In this document: positions 44,468 to 53,159 of the stretch, one piece after another
Layout: each line of letters opens with the position of its first letter
How positions within the stretch are numbered: position 1 is the stretch's first letter
From: Halomonas beimenensis
GTDB taxonomy: Bacteria; Pseudomonadota; Gammaproteobacteria; Pseudomonadales; Halomonadaceae
Assembly: GCF_002549795.1 (NCBI RefSeq)
Contig: NZ_CP021435.1
Coordinates: 1,736,001-1,800,000, forward strand
DNA: 64,000 nucleotides
Direction of reading: 5' to 3'
Made by a program: the position numbers and the translations under genes
Notes under the pieces: generated by a model
Databases searched by the model: none
The model's input: only the letters and a program-made list of their open reading frames with translations
Told to the model about the DNA's origin: nothing

Positions 44468-46098
44468 TGAGCGGCACAGACTTGGCGGCCCGGCTATTCG
44501 CGGATGCGCTAATCCCGCTGTCGCCGGCGGGCTGGCATACTTGGCGGATGAAAACGCCGCCCGATCTGTCCCAGCTCACTCCCGATCAACTCCGTCACCT
44601 GGCGGCAACCCTGATGTCGCAGGTCGAGCAGCAGGAACAGGCACTGGCGCAGAGTCAGAAAACGCTGCGGCATACCGAGCAAGTCAATCAGAAGCTGAGC
44701 TACGAACTGGCGCTGCTCAAGCGCCATGCCTTCGGCAAGCGCAGCGAGCAGCTCAACGTCCTGCAGATCAGCCTGCTGGACGAGGTGGTGGATGCCGACA
44801 TCGCCGCCATCGAGACCGAGCTGGAGGAGCTGAAGCTCGCCTCCACGTCGCCGACGCCCAGGAAGACGCCCAAGCGCGCCCCCTTGCCGCCCGAACTCCC
44901 GCGCACCGAGATTCGCCATGACCCGGAAAGCGAGCACTGCGCCTGCGGTTGCCAGCTGCGGCGAATCGGCGAGGAGATCAGCGAGAAGCTCGACTACACC
45001 CCGGGCGTGTTCCACGTCGAGCGCCATATCCGTGGCAAGTGGGTCTGCGACCAGTGCGAGACGCTGACCCAGGCCCCGATGCCGGCGCAGATCATCGACA
45101 AGGGCATTCCCACCGCCGGCCTGTTGGCCCAGGTGCTGATCGCCAAGTATGCCGACCACCTGCCGCTGTATCGTCAGGAGCAGATCTTCGCCCGGGCTGG
45201 CGTGGCAATCCCGCGCTCCACCCTCGCCGAATGGGTCGGCATCTGCGGCGTGCGGCTCCAACCGCTGATCGATGCCTTACGTGACCTACTGCTCAGCGAG
45301 CCGGTGCTGCATGCCGACGAGACCCCGGTGCCGATGCTGGCCCCGGGCAAGAAGAAGACGCACCGCGCCTACCTCTGGGCCTACGCCACCACGCCCTACG
45401 CCGGGTTGAAGGCGGTGGTCTACGACTTCAGCGAGAGTCGCGGCGGGCAGCATGCCCGTGACTTCCTCGGCGACTGGCGGGGCAAGCTGATCTGCGACGA
45501 CTACAGCGGCTACAAGCAGAGCTTCGCCAACGGCGTCACCGAGATCGGCTGCATGGCCCATGCGCGTCGCAAGTTCGTCGACCTGCATGTGGCCGGCAAG
45601 AGCCAGATCGCCAAGCAGGCCATCGAGCTGATCGGCCAGCTCTACCAGGTGGAGCGCGAGGCACAGACGCTCACCGCGGAAGAGCGCCAACGACTGCGAG
45701 AGACACGAGCGAGGCCCATCGCCGACGCGCTGCACCGCTGGATGCTGGCTCACCGCGAGAAGGTGCCGAACGGCTCGGCGACGGCCAAGGCGCTGGACTA
45801 CAGCCTGAAGCGTTGGGTGGCGCTGACACGCTACCTCGACGACGGCGGGCTGACGATCGACAACAACCGGGTTGAGAACCTGATTCGCCCCTGGACGCTG
45901 GGCCGCAGCAACTGGCTGTTCGCCGGGTCACTGCGCAGCGGCCAGCGCGCCGCCACCATCATGAGCCTGATCCAGTGCGCCAAGCTGAACGGCCATGAGC
46001 CCTACGCCTACCTGAAGGATGTGCTGGAACGGCTGCCGACACATAAGGCCAGCCAGCTCAGCGAACTCCTGCCTCACAACTGGCAGCACACCGACTGA
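44467..46098 (+). CDS. tnpC: IS66-family transposase TnpC
   Basis: The 543-residue transposase has an N-terminal coiled coil (about residues 45-85), the IS66 zinc-finger region (HCACGCQLRRIGEE; GKWVCDQCETLTQ), and the DDE core with VLHADETPVPML, KLICDDYSGYKQ and NRVENLIRPWTLGRSNWLF. The ATG at 44467 is coupled to tnpB; an alternative ATG at 44548 would drop 27 residues. All key residues are present. Confidence 0.95.
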   Translation: MSGTDLAARLFADALIPLSPAGWHTWRMKTPPDLSQLTPDQLRHLAATLMSQVEQQEQALAQSQKTLRHTEQVNQKLSYELALLKRHAFGKRSEQLNVLQISLLDEVVDADIAAIETELEELKLASTSPTPRKTPKRAPLPPELPRTEIRHDPESEHCACGCQLRRIGEEISEKLDYTPGVFHVERHIRGKWVCDQCETLTQAPMPAQIIDKGIPTAGLLAQVLIAKYADHLPLYRQEQIFARAGVAIPRSTLAEWVGICGVRLQPLIDALRDLLLSEPVLHADETPVPMLAPGKKKTHRAYLWAYATTPYAGLKAVVYDFSESRGGQHARDFLGDWRGKLICDDYSGYKQSFANGVTEIGCMAHARRKFVDLHVAGKSQIAKQAIELIGQLYQVEREAQTLTAEERQRLRETRARPIADALHRWMLAHREKVPNGSATAKALDYSLKRWVALTRYLDDGGLTIDNNRVENLIRPWTLGRSNWLFAGSLRSGQRAATIMSLIQCAKLNGHEPYAYLKDVLERLPTHKASQLSELLPHNWQHTD

Positions 46099-46130
46099 TT
46101 ACCGGCAAGCGGTGTTGCCCGTTCGCTTAC

Positions 46131-46138
46131 GCCTAGGC
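46131..46138 (+). repeat. right IS66 target-site duplication
   Basis: GCCTAGGC, the partner of 43674-43681. Confidence 0.92.
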
Positions 46139-46164
46139 TCCCTATCCTTACACAAAGTTACACT

Positions 46165-46196
46165 GCAAGCGGGGCGCCGGAAGGCGCCCCGCTTGC
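46165..46196 (+). terminator. strong hairpin, probable end of the galE-ugd operon
   Basis: GCAAGCGGGGCGCC and its perfect complement enclose a GGAA tetraloop (14-bp stem). No T-run follows directly. It lies 35 bp beyond the IS66, in the position expected just after the ugd stop before the insertion. Confidence 0.7.
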
Positions 46197-46265
46197 GTTG
46201 TGGCCCAGGGTATCGCCCGGCCAATGCCTGCCTCTCTCCCTTGGCATCTTCCCATTCCTGCCCTC

Positions 46266-46313
46266 TACTTCTCTTCTCTCTTCTCTCTTCTCTCTTCCCT
46301 CTTCCCTCTTCCG
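46266..46313 (+). repeat. heptamer array, TCTCTTC word
   Basis: Six consecutive 7-bp units (TCTCTTC four times, then CCTCTTC twice) follow a CTACTTC unit. The complement reads GAAGAGA, an AAG-type word like those in the other intergenic arrays. Confidence 0.8.
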
Positions 46314-46536
46314 TCAATTTTCTCCTGATGCCTCCCTGGCTTCCTAAGCCGTGCGGCTTCCCTCGTCGAGGTGGGATATCCCCCTCTCGATGGCGGAGAT
46401 AATTGGTGCGGTAGGTCGGTCGTGACTTCGTAAGCTGAATGTAACTGCCGCAAAAGACCCATGGCAAAGCATGTTACGGCGTGTGCAAGGGGAGTGAGAC
46501 CGGTTTAATTCCGTTACGAAGGCCTTTTCGCCTTCC

Positions 46537-46548
46537 GGCGGTAGCGTC
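46537..46548 (+). promoter_or_regulatory. ops element ahead of the second wza
   Basis: GGCGGTAGCGTC matches the ops consensus in all but the last base of the first site in this window. It lies 28 bases before the second wza ATG. It implies that the second operon is also RfaH-dependent. Confidence 0.8.
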
Positions 46549-46576
46549 AAGGGGACACCAGCAGGGGGCCAGTGCG

Positions 46577-47734
46577 ATGGGGGAAGTCGCCGAACGTCGT
46601 TCAAGAAACCCGGGGATGGCCGGACGCGGGATCGGGCTGTTGATCCTGTTCGCCCTCATCCTCGGCACGGCAGGATGCGCCTTCGCCCCGGGGGGGCACA
46701 TCGCGCCGGAGGAAGCGGGGGGCGATCTGGCGGAACGGGTCGACCTGGTGCCGATCACTCCGCGAGTGGTACGGGGCATGGCCGACGGCCAGGCCACCGG
46801 CCGAATCGCCCGACCCGCCCCGCCCGCGTTGCGTGAGGCCATCGCCTCCTATGAGTATCGGGTGGGGCCGGGGGATGTGCTGAGCGTGATCATCTACGAC
46901 CATCCCGAGCTCACCATTCCGGCCGGCGCGGAGCGCTCCCCGGAGGAGGCCGGCAACCGGGTGCGGCCGGACGGCACCATGTTCTATCCCTACGTGGGGC
47001 GCGTTCAGGTGGCGGGCCTGACGCTGGAGGAGGTCCGTCGGCTCTTGACCCGTCGGTTGAGCTCGGTCATCACCGATCCCCAGTTGGAGGTGGGCGTGGC
47101 CGCCTTCCGCTCCCAGAAGGTCTATGTCAGCGGGGCCGTGGTCACCCCGGGCATGGTGCCCCTCGATGTCGAGCCCCTGACCATCCTGGACGCGATCAGC
47201 GAGGTGGGGGGCGCGCGCCCGGACGCCGACTGGCACAACGTGCGCCTGACGCGCAACGGCCGGGAGGAGCGTCTGTCGCTGTTCGACCTGATGCGGCGCG
47301 GCGACCTGACCCAGAACCGATTGCTGCGCGACGGGGACATCCTGCACGTGCCGACCTCGGAGAACCAGAACGTGGCGGTGCTCGGCCGGGTGCTGAGGCC
47401 CGGGACCATCGAGCTGGGCAACGAGCGCATCAACCTGACCGACGCCCTGGCGCGCGCCGTCGTGGTTGACGAGCGGCGGGCCGAGCCCTCCGGGATCTTC
47501 GTCGTCCGCGGGCACGACGCCGGGGCCGACAAGCTCGCCACCGTCTATCAGCTCGACATCAGCGATGCGACTCGCCTGATGCTGGGCACGCGCTTTCCCC
47601 TGCAACCCCAGGACGTGGTGTATGTCACCGCCGCGCCGCTGGCGCGCTGGAACAGCGTGATCAGCCTGCTGCTGCCCACCCTGACGCTCCCGGGTGACGT
47701 GGCGTCGTCCGCCGATGATGTCGGCGAGCTGTGA
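46577..47734 (+). CDS. wza: Wza-type polysaccharide export lipoprotein, second copy
   Basis: The 385-residue product has a lipoprotein signal (hydrophobic stretch ending LGTAGC), a Poly_export domain starting at about residue 90 (YRVGPGDVLSVIIYDHPELT), SLBB segments and the C-terminal amphipathic helix (RWNSVISLLLPTL). It is homologous to, but clearly diverged from, the Wza at 7604-8734. CAGGGGGCC lies upstream of the ATG; another start at 46616 would be closer to the signal peptide. No wzb or wzc follows; it may share the kinase and phosphatase of the first operon. Confidence 0.92.
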   Translation: MGEVAERRSRNPGMAGRGIGLLILFALILGTAGCAFAPGGHIAPEEAGGDLAERVDLVPITPRVVRGMADGQATGRIARPAPPALREAIASYEYRVGPGDVLSVIIYDHPELTIPAGAERSPEEAGNRVRPDGTMFYPYVGRVQVAGLTLEEVRRLLTRRLSSVITDPQLEVGVAAFRSQKVYVSGAVVTPGMVPLDVEPLTILDAISEVGGARPDADWHNVRLTRNGREERLSLFDLMRRGDLTQNRLLRDGDILHVPTSENQNVAVLGRVLRPGTIELGNERINLTDALARAVVVDERRAEPSGIFVVRGHDAGADKLATVYQLDISDATRLMLGTRFPLQPQDVVYVTAAPLARWNSVISLLLPTLTLPGDVASSADDVGEL

Positions 47735-47810
47735 TGTGGTTTGGTGGCGGGGGCGTGCGCCCTGCCACGGGGGCGAAATAACAACGATACATCTTGGCAG
47801 GGAACGAGCG

Positions 47811-49796
47811 ATGAGGATACTGGAGCGATTGGTCCGGTTGCCGCGTTGCTACAAGCGCAATCTGTTGCGTCTGTCGGACACGCTGCTGGTCGGCCTGGCG
47901 CTGGTGATCGCCCAGCTGCTGGCCAGCCGGGAGGATACCCTGGCCACCCCGGTTACCTGGGGGCTGCTGGGTGCCGTGATGCTCGCCACGCCACTGGTGT
48001 TCGGGGTCCTGGGCGGGTATCGCATCGTGTTGCGTTTCCTGACCCTCAAGGTCATGTCGTCGCTGATGCTGGGGGTCCTGCTGCTGACCGGGCTCCTTCA
48101 TGGGCTCGACATGGCCCTCGGCTGGCCCGTCGCCTGGCAGGCCGAACCGGTGTTCGCCATGCTGGCCATCCTGGCGGTGGTGGGCTCGCGCCTGTCGCTG
48201 CACGAACTCTACCGATGGAGCCGGCGCCCCCAGCGCCAGCCGGTGATCATCTATGGCGCGGGGGCCGCCGGCTGCGAGCTGGCGCATTCGCTTCACCAGG
48301 GGGAGCGCTATCGTCCCCTGGCGTTCGTGGATGACTGGCGGGGCCTCCACGGCTCCCTGGTCGAGGGGCTGCCGGTCCATCCGCCTGCCACCTTGCCGTC
48401 GCTCATCCGCCGCCATGGGATCGCCCAGATCCTGCTGGCGATCCCCAGTGCCCCGCGCTGCCGGCGGCGCCAGATCCTCGAGATGCTGGCGCGGTTCTCG
48501 GTGCCGGTCCAGACCATTCCCGGCGCCGACGACCTCGTCTCCGGACGGGCCCGGATCGCCGACACCTGCGATGTCCAGGTCGAGGACCTGCTGGGCAGGG
48601 AGCCGGTGCCGCCCTTTCCCGCGCTGATGACGACCGACATCCGCGACAAGGTGGTCATGGTGACCGGCGCGGGCGGCTCGATCGGGGCCGAGCTGTGCCG
48701 GCAGGTCATCGCCCAGGGGCCTCGTGCCCTGGTGTTGGTGGACAATGCCGAGTATGCGCTCTATGCGATCGACCAGGAACTCCAGGCCTGGGTCGCGGAC
48801 CGAGGGGAGCGCGTCAAGGTCCACGCCTTGCTGGCCTCGGTGCGGGAAGGGGAGCGCATGCGCGAGATCCTGGACTGCTTCGCGGTCCAGTCCGTCTATC
48901 ACGCCGCCGCCTACAAGCATGTGCCCCTGGTGGAGTGCAACCTGGTCGAGGGGCTGCGCAACAACGTCTTCGGGACTCTGGGGCTGGCCCGGGCGGCGGT
49001 GGCGGCAGGCGTCGAGAGCTTCGTGATGGTCTCGACCGACAAGGCGGTGCGCCCCACCAACGTGATGGGAGCCTCCAAGCGCCTGACGGAGCTGATCTGC
49101 CAGGCGCTGGCGGCCCGGGAGGAGGGGAATGGCCGGCCACGCTTCTGCATGGTGCGGTTCGGCAACGTCCTGGGCTCGAGCGGCTCGGTGGTGCCGCGCT
49201 TCCGTCGCCAGATCGAGCAGGGCGGCCCCCTGGAGGTGACCCACCCGGACATCACCCGTTACTTCATGACGATTCCCGAGGCGGCCCAGTTGGTCATCCA
49301 GGCCGGGGCCATGGGCGGCAACGGCGAGGTCTTCGTGCTCGACATGGGCGAGCCGGTGCGCATCGCCGAGCTGGCGGCGAACATGGTGCGGCTGGCCGGC
49401 CTGGAGGTGAAGGATGCCGAGCATCCCGAGGGCGACATCGAGATCGTCTTCACCGGCCTGCGCCCCGGCGAGAAGCTCTACGAGGAACTGCTGATCGGCG
49501 ACGACGTCGCGGCGACCGCCCATCCCCGGATCATGACCTGCCGCGAGGCCAGCTGGGGATGGGACGAACTCGAGGCCTTCCTCGACGAGCTCAATGGGGT
49601 CATGCGGCGTCCCGACCCCGGGGGGATCCAGCGGCTGCTGGCCTCGGCCTCGCTGGGATATGCCCCGGACGGCCCGCTGGTGGATCACGTCTGGCAGGCG
49701 CGGCAAGACGCACGATCGAGGGAGGCGAAGCTGCGCAAGGAGGGCGTCGGCAAGCTGCTCCTGCAGGAACGGTTTCGATCCTCCGGAGAGGCCTGA
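47811..49796 (+). CDS. CapD/WbpM/PglF-type nucleotide-sugar 4,6-dehydratase
   Basis: The 661-residue product has four N-terminal membrane helices (about residues 18-120), a Rossmann-like middle domain (QPVIIYGAGAAGCELAHSLH), and a C-terminal SDR domain with VVMVTGAGGSIGAELCRQV, YHAAAYKHVPLVE and the catalytic segment STDKAVRPTNVMGASKR. Such enzymes convert UDP-GlcNAc to its 4-keto-6-deoxy form, the precursor of QuiNAc, FucNAc or bacillosamine. The motif set is of the membrane-bound long type. It starts 76 bp after wza with AGGGAA upstream and is a probable second gene of that operon. Confidence 0.93.
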   Translation: MRILERLVRLPRCYKRNLLRLSDTLLVGLALVIAQLLASREDTLATPVTWGLLGAVMLATPLVFGVLGGYRIVLRFLTLKVMSSLMLGVLLLTGLLHGLDMALGWPVAWQAEPVFAMLAILAVVGSRLSLHELYRWSRRPQRQPVIIYGAGAAGCELAHSLHQGERYRPLAFVDDWRGLHGSLVEGLPVHPPATLPSLIRRHGIAQILLAIPSAPRCRRRQILEMLARFSVPVQTIPGADDLVSGRARIADTCDVQVEDLLGREPVPPFPALMTTDIRDKVVMVTGAGGSIGAELCRQVIAQGPRALVLVDNAEYALYAIDQELQAWVADRGERVKVHALLASVREGERMREILDCFAVQSVYHAAAYKHVPLVECNLVEGLRNNVFGTLGLARAAVAAGVESFVMVSTDKAVRPTNVMGASKRLTELICQALAAREEGNGRPRFCMVRFGNVLGSSGSVVPRFRRQIEQGGPLEVTHPDITRYFMTIPEAAQLVIQAGAMGGNGEVFVLDMGEPVRIAELAANMVRLAGLEVKDAEHPEGDIEIVFTGLRPGEKLYEELLIGDDVAATAHPRIMTCREASWGWDELEAFLDELNGVMRRPDPGGIQRLLASASLGYAPDGPLVDHVWQARQDARSREAKLRKEGVGKLLLQERFRSSGEA

Positions 49797-49839
49797 ACGG
49801 CGCTTCGGGGGAGGGGCAGGGCAGTCCCGCCTGCCGGTT

Positions 49840-49873
49840 GGCGAGCGATCGATGGAGGCATCGACCGCTCGCC
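49840..49873 (+). terminator. long intergenic hairpin after the dehydratase gene
   Basis: GGCGAGCG and CGCTCGCC form the outer 8-bp stem, and TCGATG and CATCGA the inner 6-bp stem, with one A-C mismatch and a GAGG loop. No T-run follows. It may limit read-through or stabilise the upstream mRNA. Confidence 0.5.
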
Positions 49874-49940
49874 GTTCATCCAGCGTCGAGAGGCCTTCGG
49901 CAGGCCGTTGGACACTGCTCATCGCAGGGAGCCCGCGACC

Positions 49941-50846
49941 ATGATTGCATCCCCCCGCCAAGGTGACGAGGAGGACGGCCCCCCGGAGGGCATGACCCTC
50001 CTGGGGCTACAGCCGCGGGTGCTGGATTGGGGGGAGCCCGTGCCGCCTCCGGGGGTGGTGATCGAGGCGGTGGATCTCGGCGTGACCCCGGGGGGCTGGG
50101 GCTACCTGGTCGCCCGGCTGGCCCCCGTGCCGCCGGCCTGGCCGGCGGCCATGCCGGTCGGCATGGTGCTGCGCGTGCGGCGCCTGATCCTGGCGGCGGG
50201 CATGGACACGCCGTCGCGCTTCGGGGACGACGGTTGGCTGCTGTTGAGCGACGAACGCGAGGCGAGCGACATCGCCGCCCTGCTGCTCAGGCCCACCGGG
50301 GTGCATTTCGTCAACCATGCCAGGCATCGGCGCTTCGCCGATCGCTGGCCGAGTCGCCTGCAGCAGTTGAATGCCTTCCTGCAGGAGCAGGGGTTGCCGG
50401 CCACCGCCACGGTCTTCGACGAGGATCTGGTCCTGGAGCTCTACGGGATTCGTCCGTGCCGCGACCTGCGCTTCCTGACCCTCGGGGAGCCCCTCCGGCC
50501 GGCGCCGCCCTTCGTCGCCAACGATGCCCAACTGGTGCATCACGGCCTCGACAAGGCGAGCCTGGTGGAGAACCCGCGGTACCACCTCCAGGTCGAGGGC
50601 CTGAGGTTCGTGTCCTTCGACCGCGTGCGCCGTTTCAAGCTCAGCCGTGGCAGGCTGGTCGATCACAACGATCTCGCCATGATGCGGGCCCTGGAGGCCG
50701 GTGCCCCCTGGCGCCTGGCGCTGGGCGGCTATCTCGATGGGGGCCTGGTCCTGTTGCAGCGCCTACGGCGCCTGGGACGCTGGGTGGCGCGTCGCCTCAC
50801 CGGCCCCAGCCGGCGGCGGGATGGCGTTTCGCCGCGCCGGCGGTGA
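49941..50846 (+). CDS. unknown protein, nucleotidyltransferase-like pattern
   Basis: The 301-residue protein is not assigned to a named family. Its second half has a pattern seen in nucleotidyltransferase-like proteins of glycan loci: DLVLELYGIRPCRDLRFLTL, then LVHHGLDKASLVENPRYHLQ, then GLRFVSFDRVRRFKL and VDHNDLAMMRAL. In that group the residues correspond to a YG-R-x-x-DiD site, a His and a K-x-R-x-KD-x-x-D tail. It ends in a basic segment. AGGGAGC precedes the ATG. It is flanked by the dehydratase gene and a GT2, so a role in polymer assembly or modification is likely. Confidence 0.5.
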   Translation: MIASPRQGDEEDGPPEGMTLLGLQPRVLDWGEPVPPPGVVIEAVDLGVTPGGWGYLVARLAPVPPAWPAAMPVGMVLRVRRLILAAGMDTPSRFGDDGWLLLSDEREASDIAALLLRPTGVHFVNHARHRRFADRWPSRLQQLNAFLQEQGLPATATVFDEDLVLELYGIRPCRDLRFLTLGEPLRPAPPFVANDAQLVHHGLDKASLVENPRYHLQVEGLRFVSFDRVRRFKLSRGRLVDHNDLAMMRALEAGAPWRLALGGYLDGGLVLLQRLRRLGRWVARRLTGPSRRRDGVSPRRR

Positions 50847-50901
50847 GGGTCGCGGCGAGGTGGGGATATTGGGTGGTTCGTCATCCTGAGAGGAGTGTTT
50901 G

Positions 50902-51813
50902 ATGCCGTTCTTTACCCTGGTGATGCCGGTCTACAACCAGGCCGACCATCTCGATTCGGCGCTCTCCTGCGTCTACCAGCAGACCCTCCAGGACTACGAG
51001 TTCATCGTCGTCGACGGCGGCTCCTCGGACGGCTCCCTGGAACGCCTGGCACGCGAGGAGGCCCAGGGCCGGCTGCACCTGATCGAGGCGGCCGCCGACA
51101 CCCCGGTGCAGGAGGCCTGCAACCAGGGCGCCCGCCTGGCCTCCGGGCGCTGGCTGGTGTTCTTCGACCCCCAGGACCTGCTGCTCTTCGATCATCTGTC
51201 GGGGTTTGCCGACGCCATCGCCGCGCACCCGCACCTGTCCCTGTTCGTGAACGGCCACCAGCGCATGGAAGGGCATAGACGCGTCCCGCGGGCATCCTGC
51301 GCCGTGCGGGGGGTGTTGACCCGTCAGCAGGCCCTGGCGGCCTTCGCCCGTTGCGATTACCTGCACGTCAACGGCGGCTGCTTCCGGCGGGAGTGGTTCC
51401 TCGAGCTGGGAGGGTTTCCGGCGGTGCAGCCGGCCCGCGGGGCGGCGGCCTGCTTCTGGCTACGGACCCTCTGCGCCCTCGAGGCCATGCACTACGACGA
51501 CACCGTCACCAGCCTCTGGGTGGTGACGCCGGAGGGTCGCCGGAGCTGTACCAGCATACCCGAGGGGCCGCACCCTTGTGTCGCCTTGCAGCCCCAGTTG
51601 GAGCCGGGGCTGGCGCGGTGCGAGCGCCACTACCTGCGGGCGGCGATCAATCGGCAGATCCTCGATTGGGCGGTAGACAAGAAGCGCCAGGGACAGCGGG
51701 TCACGCGGGACCTGGCCAACCTGAGGATGGCCGCCCTGCGGCCGCGCCACCTTTATCAGGCGTTGACGTTGCTGATGCCTCGGCCGGCCTTCGTCAAGCT
51801 CTCCCGGGGGTAG
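50902..51813 (+). CDS. glycosyltransferase family 2 protein
   Basis: The 303-residue product starts with FFTLVMPVYNQADHLDSAL and has VVDGGSSDGSLERL, a GT-A fold signature. The usual DxD position reads FFDPQDLLLFDHL, so the metal-binding motif is DPQD rather than a perfect DxD. A later NGGCFRREWFLELGGF segment is typical of GT2 acceptor loops. GAGAGGAG precedes the ATG. It is the last gene of the second wza operon and is GC-rich like its neighbours. Confidence 0.85.
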   Translation: MPFFTLVMPVYNQADHLDSALSCVYQQTLQDYEFIVVDGGSSDGSLERLAREEAQGRLHLIEAAADTPVQEACNQGARLASGRWLVFFDPQDLLLFDHLSGFADAIAAHPHLSLFVNGHQRMEGHRRVPRASCAVRGVLTRQQALAAFARCDYLHVNGGCFRREWFLELGGFPAVQPARGAAACFWLRTLCALEAMHYDDTVTSLWVVTPEGRRSCTSIPEGPHPCVALQPQLEPGLARCERHYLRAAINRQILDWAVDKKRQGQRVTRDLANLRMAALRPRHLYQALTLLMPRPAFVKLSRG

Positions 51814-51850
51814 CGGAACCGGTGGATTCGCTGGCGCTATTCCCCTCGAG

Positions 51851-52022
<172 letters not shown>

Positions 52023-52032
52023 CGTCACGCCC

Positions 52033-53139
52033 TCAGGCTCCCGGGAGGACGGCCTCCAGCGCCGCCAGGCGGCCCGGCACCAGGGCGTCCTCAACCGCGG
52101 TGATGCGCAGCAGGTGCCCGAGCCCCGGGTGCGCGGGGCGGGCGATCAGCCGCCCCGCCTCGAGCAGCTCGGCCTGCACCCGTCGGGCGAGCTCGGCATC
52201 GGCAAGCCGGATGCCCAGGAAGTTGGTGGCGCTGGGCAGGACGTCCGCGCCCAGGCGCCGGAAGTGGGCGGCCAGCCGGTCGCGGCGCTCGATCACCGCC
52301 TGGACGTGGGCCCGCGTCTCCTCCGGGTGGTCGAGCACCACCTCGGCGGCGGCCTGGGAGAGGGTCGAGACGGCGTAGTGGATGCGCACCTTCATCAGCA
52401 TCGCCAGGGTCTCGGGCTCGGCGATGGCATAGCCCACCCGCAGCCCGGCCAGGCCATGGGCCTTGGACAGGGTACGGCAACGGATCACGCCGGGCAGCAC
52501 CTCGGCGGCGAAGGGGGCGTCGGCGTCGGGGCGGAAGTCGTGGTAGGCCTCGTCGAGCAGCAGCCAGCAGTCCGCGGGGAGGGCCGTCCGCAACCGGCGG
52601 ATGGCGTCGTCGTCGTGCAGGTGGCCGGAGGGGTTGTCGGGGTTGGCCAGGTAGACCAGCCTGGCGTCTTCCTCGTGGGCGGCCCTGGCCAGGGCCTCGA
52701 GATCCGGTGCCAGGCGGTCGGGGCCCTCGTCGTAGGCGATCTCCACCAGTCGGCAGCCCTGGGCGCGGGCGAAGTAGCCGAAGGTGGGGTAGGTCCCGGC
52801 GGAGGCGATGACCGGGGTGCCGGGCGTGGCGGTAGCGCGCAGGACCAGGGCCAGCAGGCTGTCGGCGCCGGCGTCCACCAGCAGGGCCTCCAGCGGGATG
52901 CCCTGCTGGTCGGCGATGCGACGGCGGATGCCCAGGGCCTCGGCGTCCCCGTAGCAGTAGACGTGCTCCACCATGGCGTCGCCGAAATGGCGACGCAGCG
53001 CCGTGTGGGGCATGTCCAGGCCCTCGTTGGAGCCCAGCCGATGGGGGATCTCGCGGCCCAGGCGGCGTTCCAGCACCCGCAGGCCGGGAAAGGGGTTGTC
53101 GGGGCCGGGGGCGTAGAGGTGGTCGGCGAAGCGGGGCAT
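52033..53139 (-). CDS. HisC-like class I/II aminotransferase
   Basis: The 368-residue PLP enzyme resembles histidinol-phosphate aminotransferases: LGSNEGLDMPH, ASAGTYPTFGYFARAQG, YLANPDNPSGH, LLLDEAYHDF and the PLP lysine in TLSKAHGLAGLRVGY. Conserved Arg and Tyr residues of the family are present. The substrate may be histidinol phosphate or an aromatic amino acid; no his genes are nearby. GGAG lies 5 bases before the ATG at 53139. Its 3' end borders a heptamer array. Confidence 0.85.
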   Translation of the reverse strand: MPRFADHLYAPGPDNPFPGLRVLERRLGREIPHRLGSNEGLDMPHTALRRHFGDAMVEHVYCYGDAEALGIRRRIADQQGIPLEALLVDAGADSLLALVLRATATPGTPVIASAGTYPTFGYFARAQGCRLVEIAYDEGPDRLAPDLEALARAAHEEDARLVYLANPDNPSGHLHDDDAIRRLRTALPADCWLLLDEAYHDFRPDADAPFAAEVLPGVIRCRTLSKAHGLAGLRVGYAIAEPETLAMLMKVRIHYAVSTLSQAAAEVVLDHPEETRAHVQAVIERRDRLAAHFRRLGADVLPSATNFLGIRLADAELARRVQAELLEAGRLIARPAHPGLGHLLRITAVEDALVPGRLAALEAVLPGA

Positions 53140-53159
53140 GATGTCTCCGTTCCAGGGGT

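Larger units (their letters stand above)
43682..46130 (+). mobile_element. complete IS66-family element
   Basis: The 2449-bp element starts GTAACCG and ends CGCTTAC, the usual IS66 termini, and is flanked by the 8-bp direct repeat GCCTAGGC. It carries the three genes tnpA, tnpB and tnpC in order with overlaps. Everything looks intact, so it is a recent insertion. Confidence 0.95.
46139..46576. other. intergenic region with terminator, heptamer array and ops leader
   Basis: This 438-bp spacer divides the two polysaccharide operons. It holds the hairpin at 46165-46196, a CT-rich 7-bp array at 46266-46313 and the leader of the second wza with its ops element at 46537-46548. Confidence 0.7.

Noticed and set aside
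47661..49961. Open frame of 766 codons opposite the CapD/WbpM-type gene
   Set aside because: It is antisense to a gene with clear SDR motifs and has no domain of its own.
52828..52839. GGCGGTAGCGCG, resembling an ops element
   Set aside because: It lies inside the aminotransferase coding region on the non-coding strand and lacks the conserved T near the 3' end.
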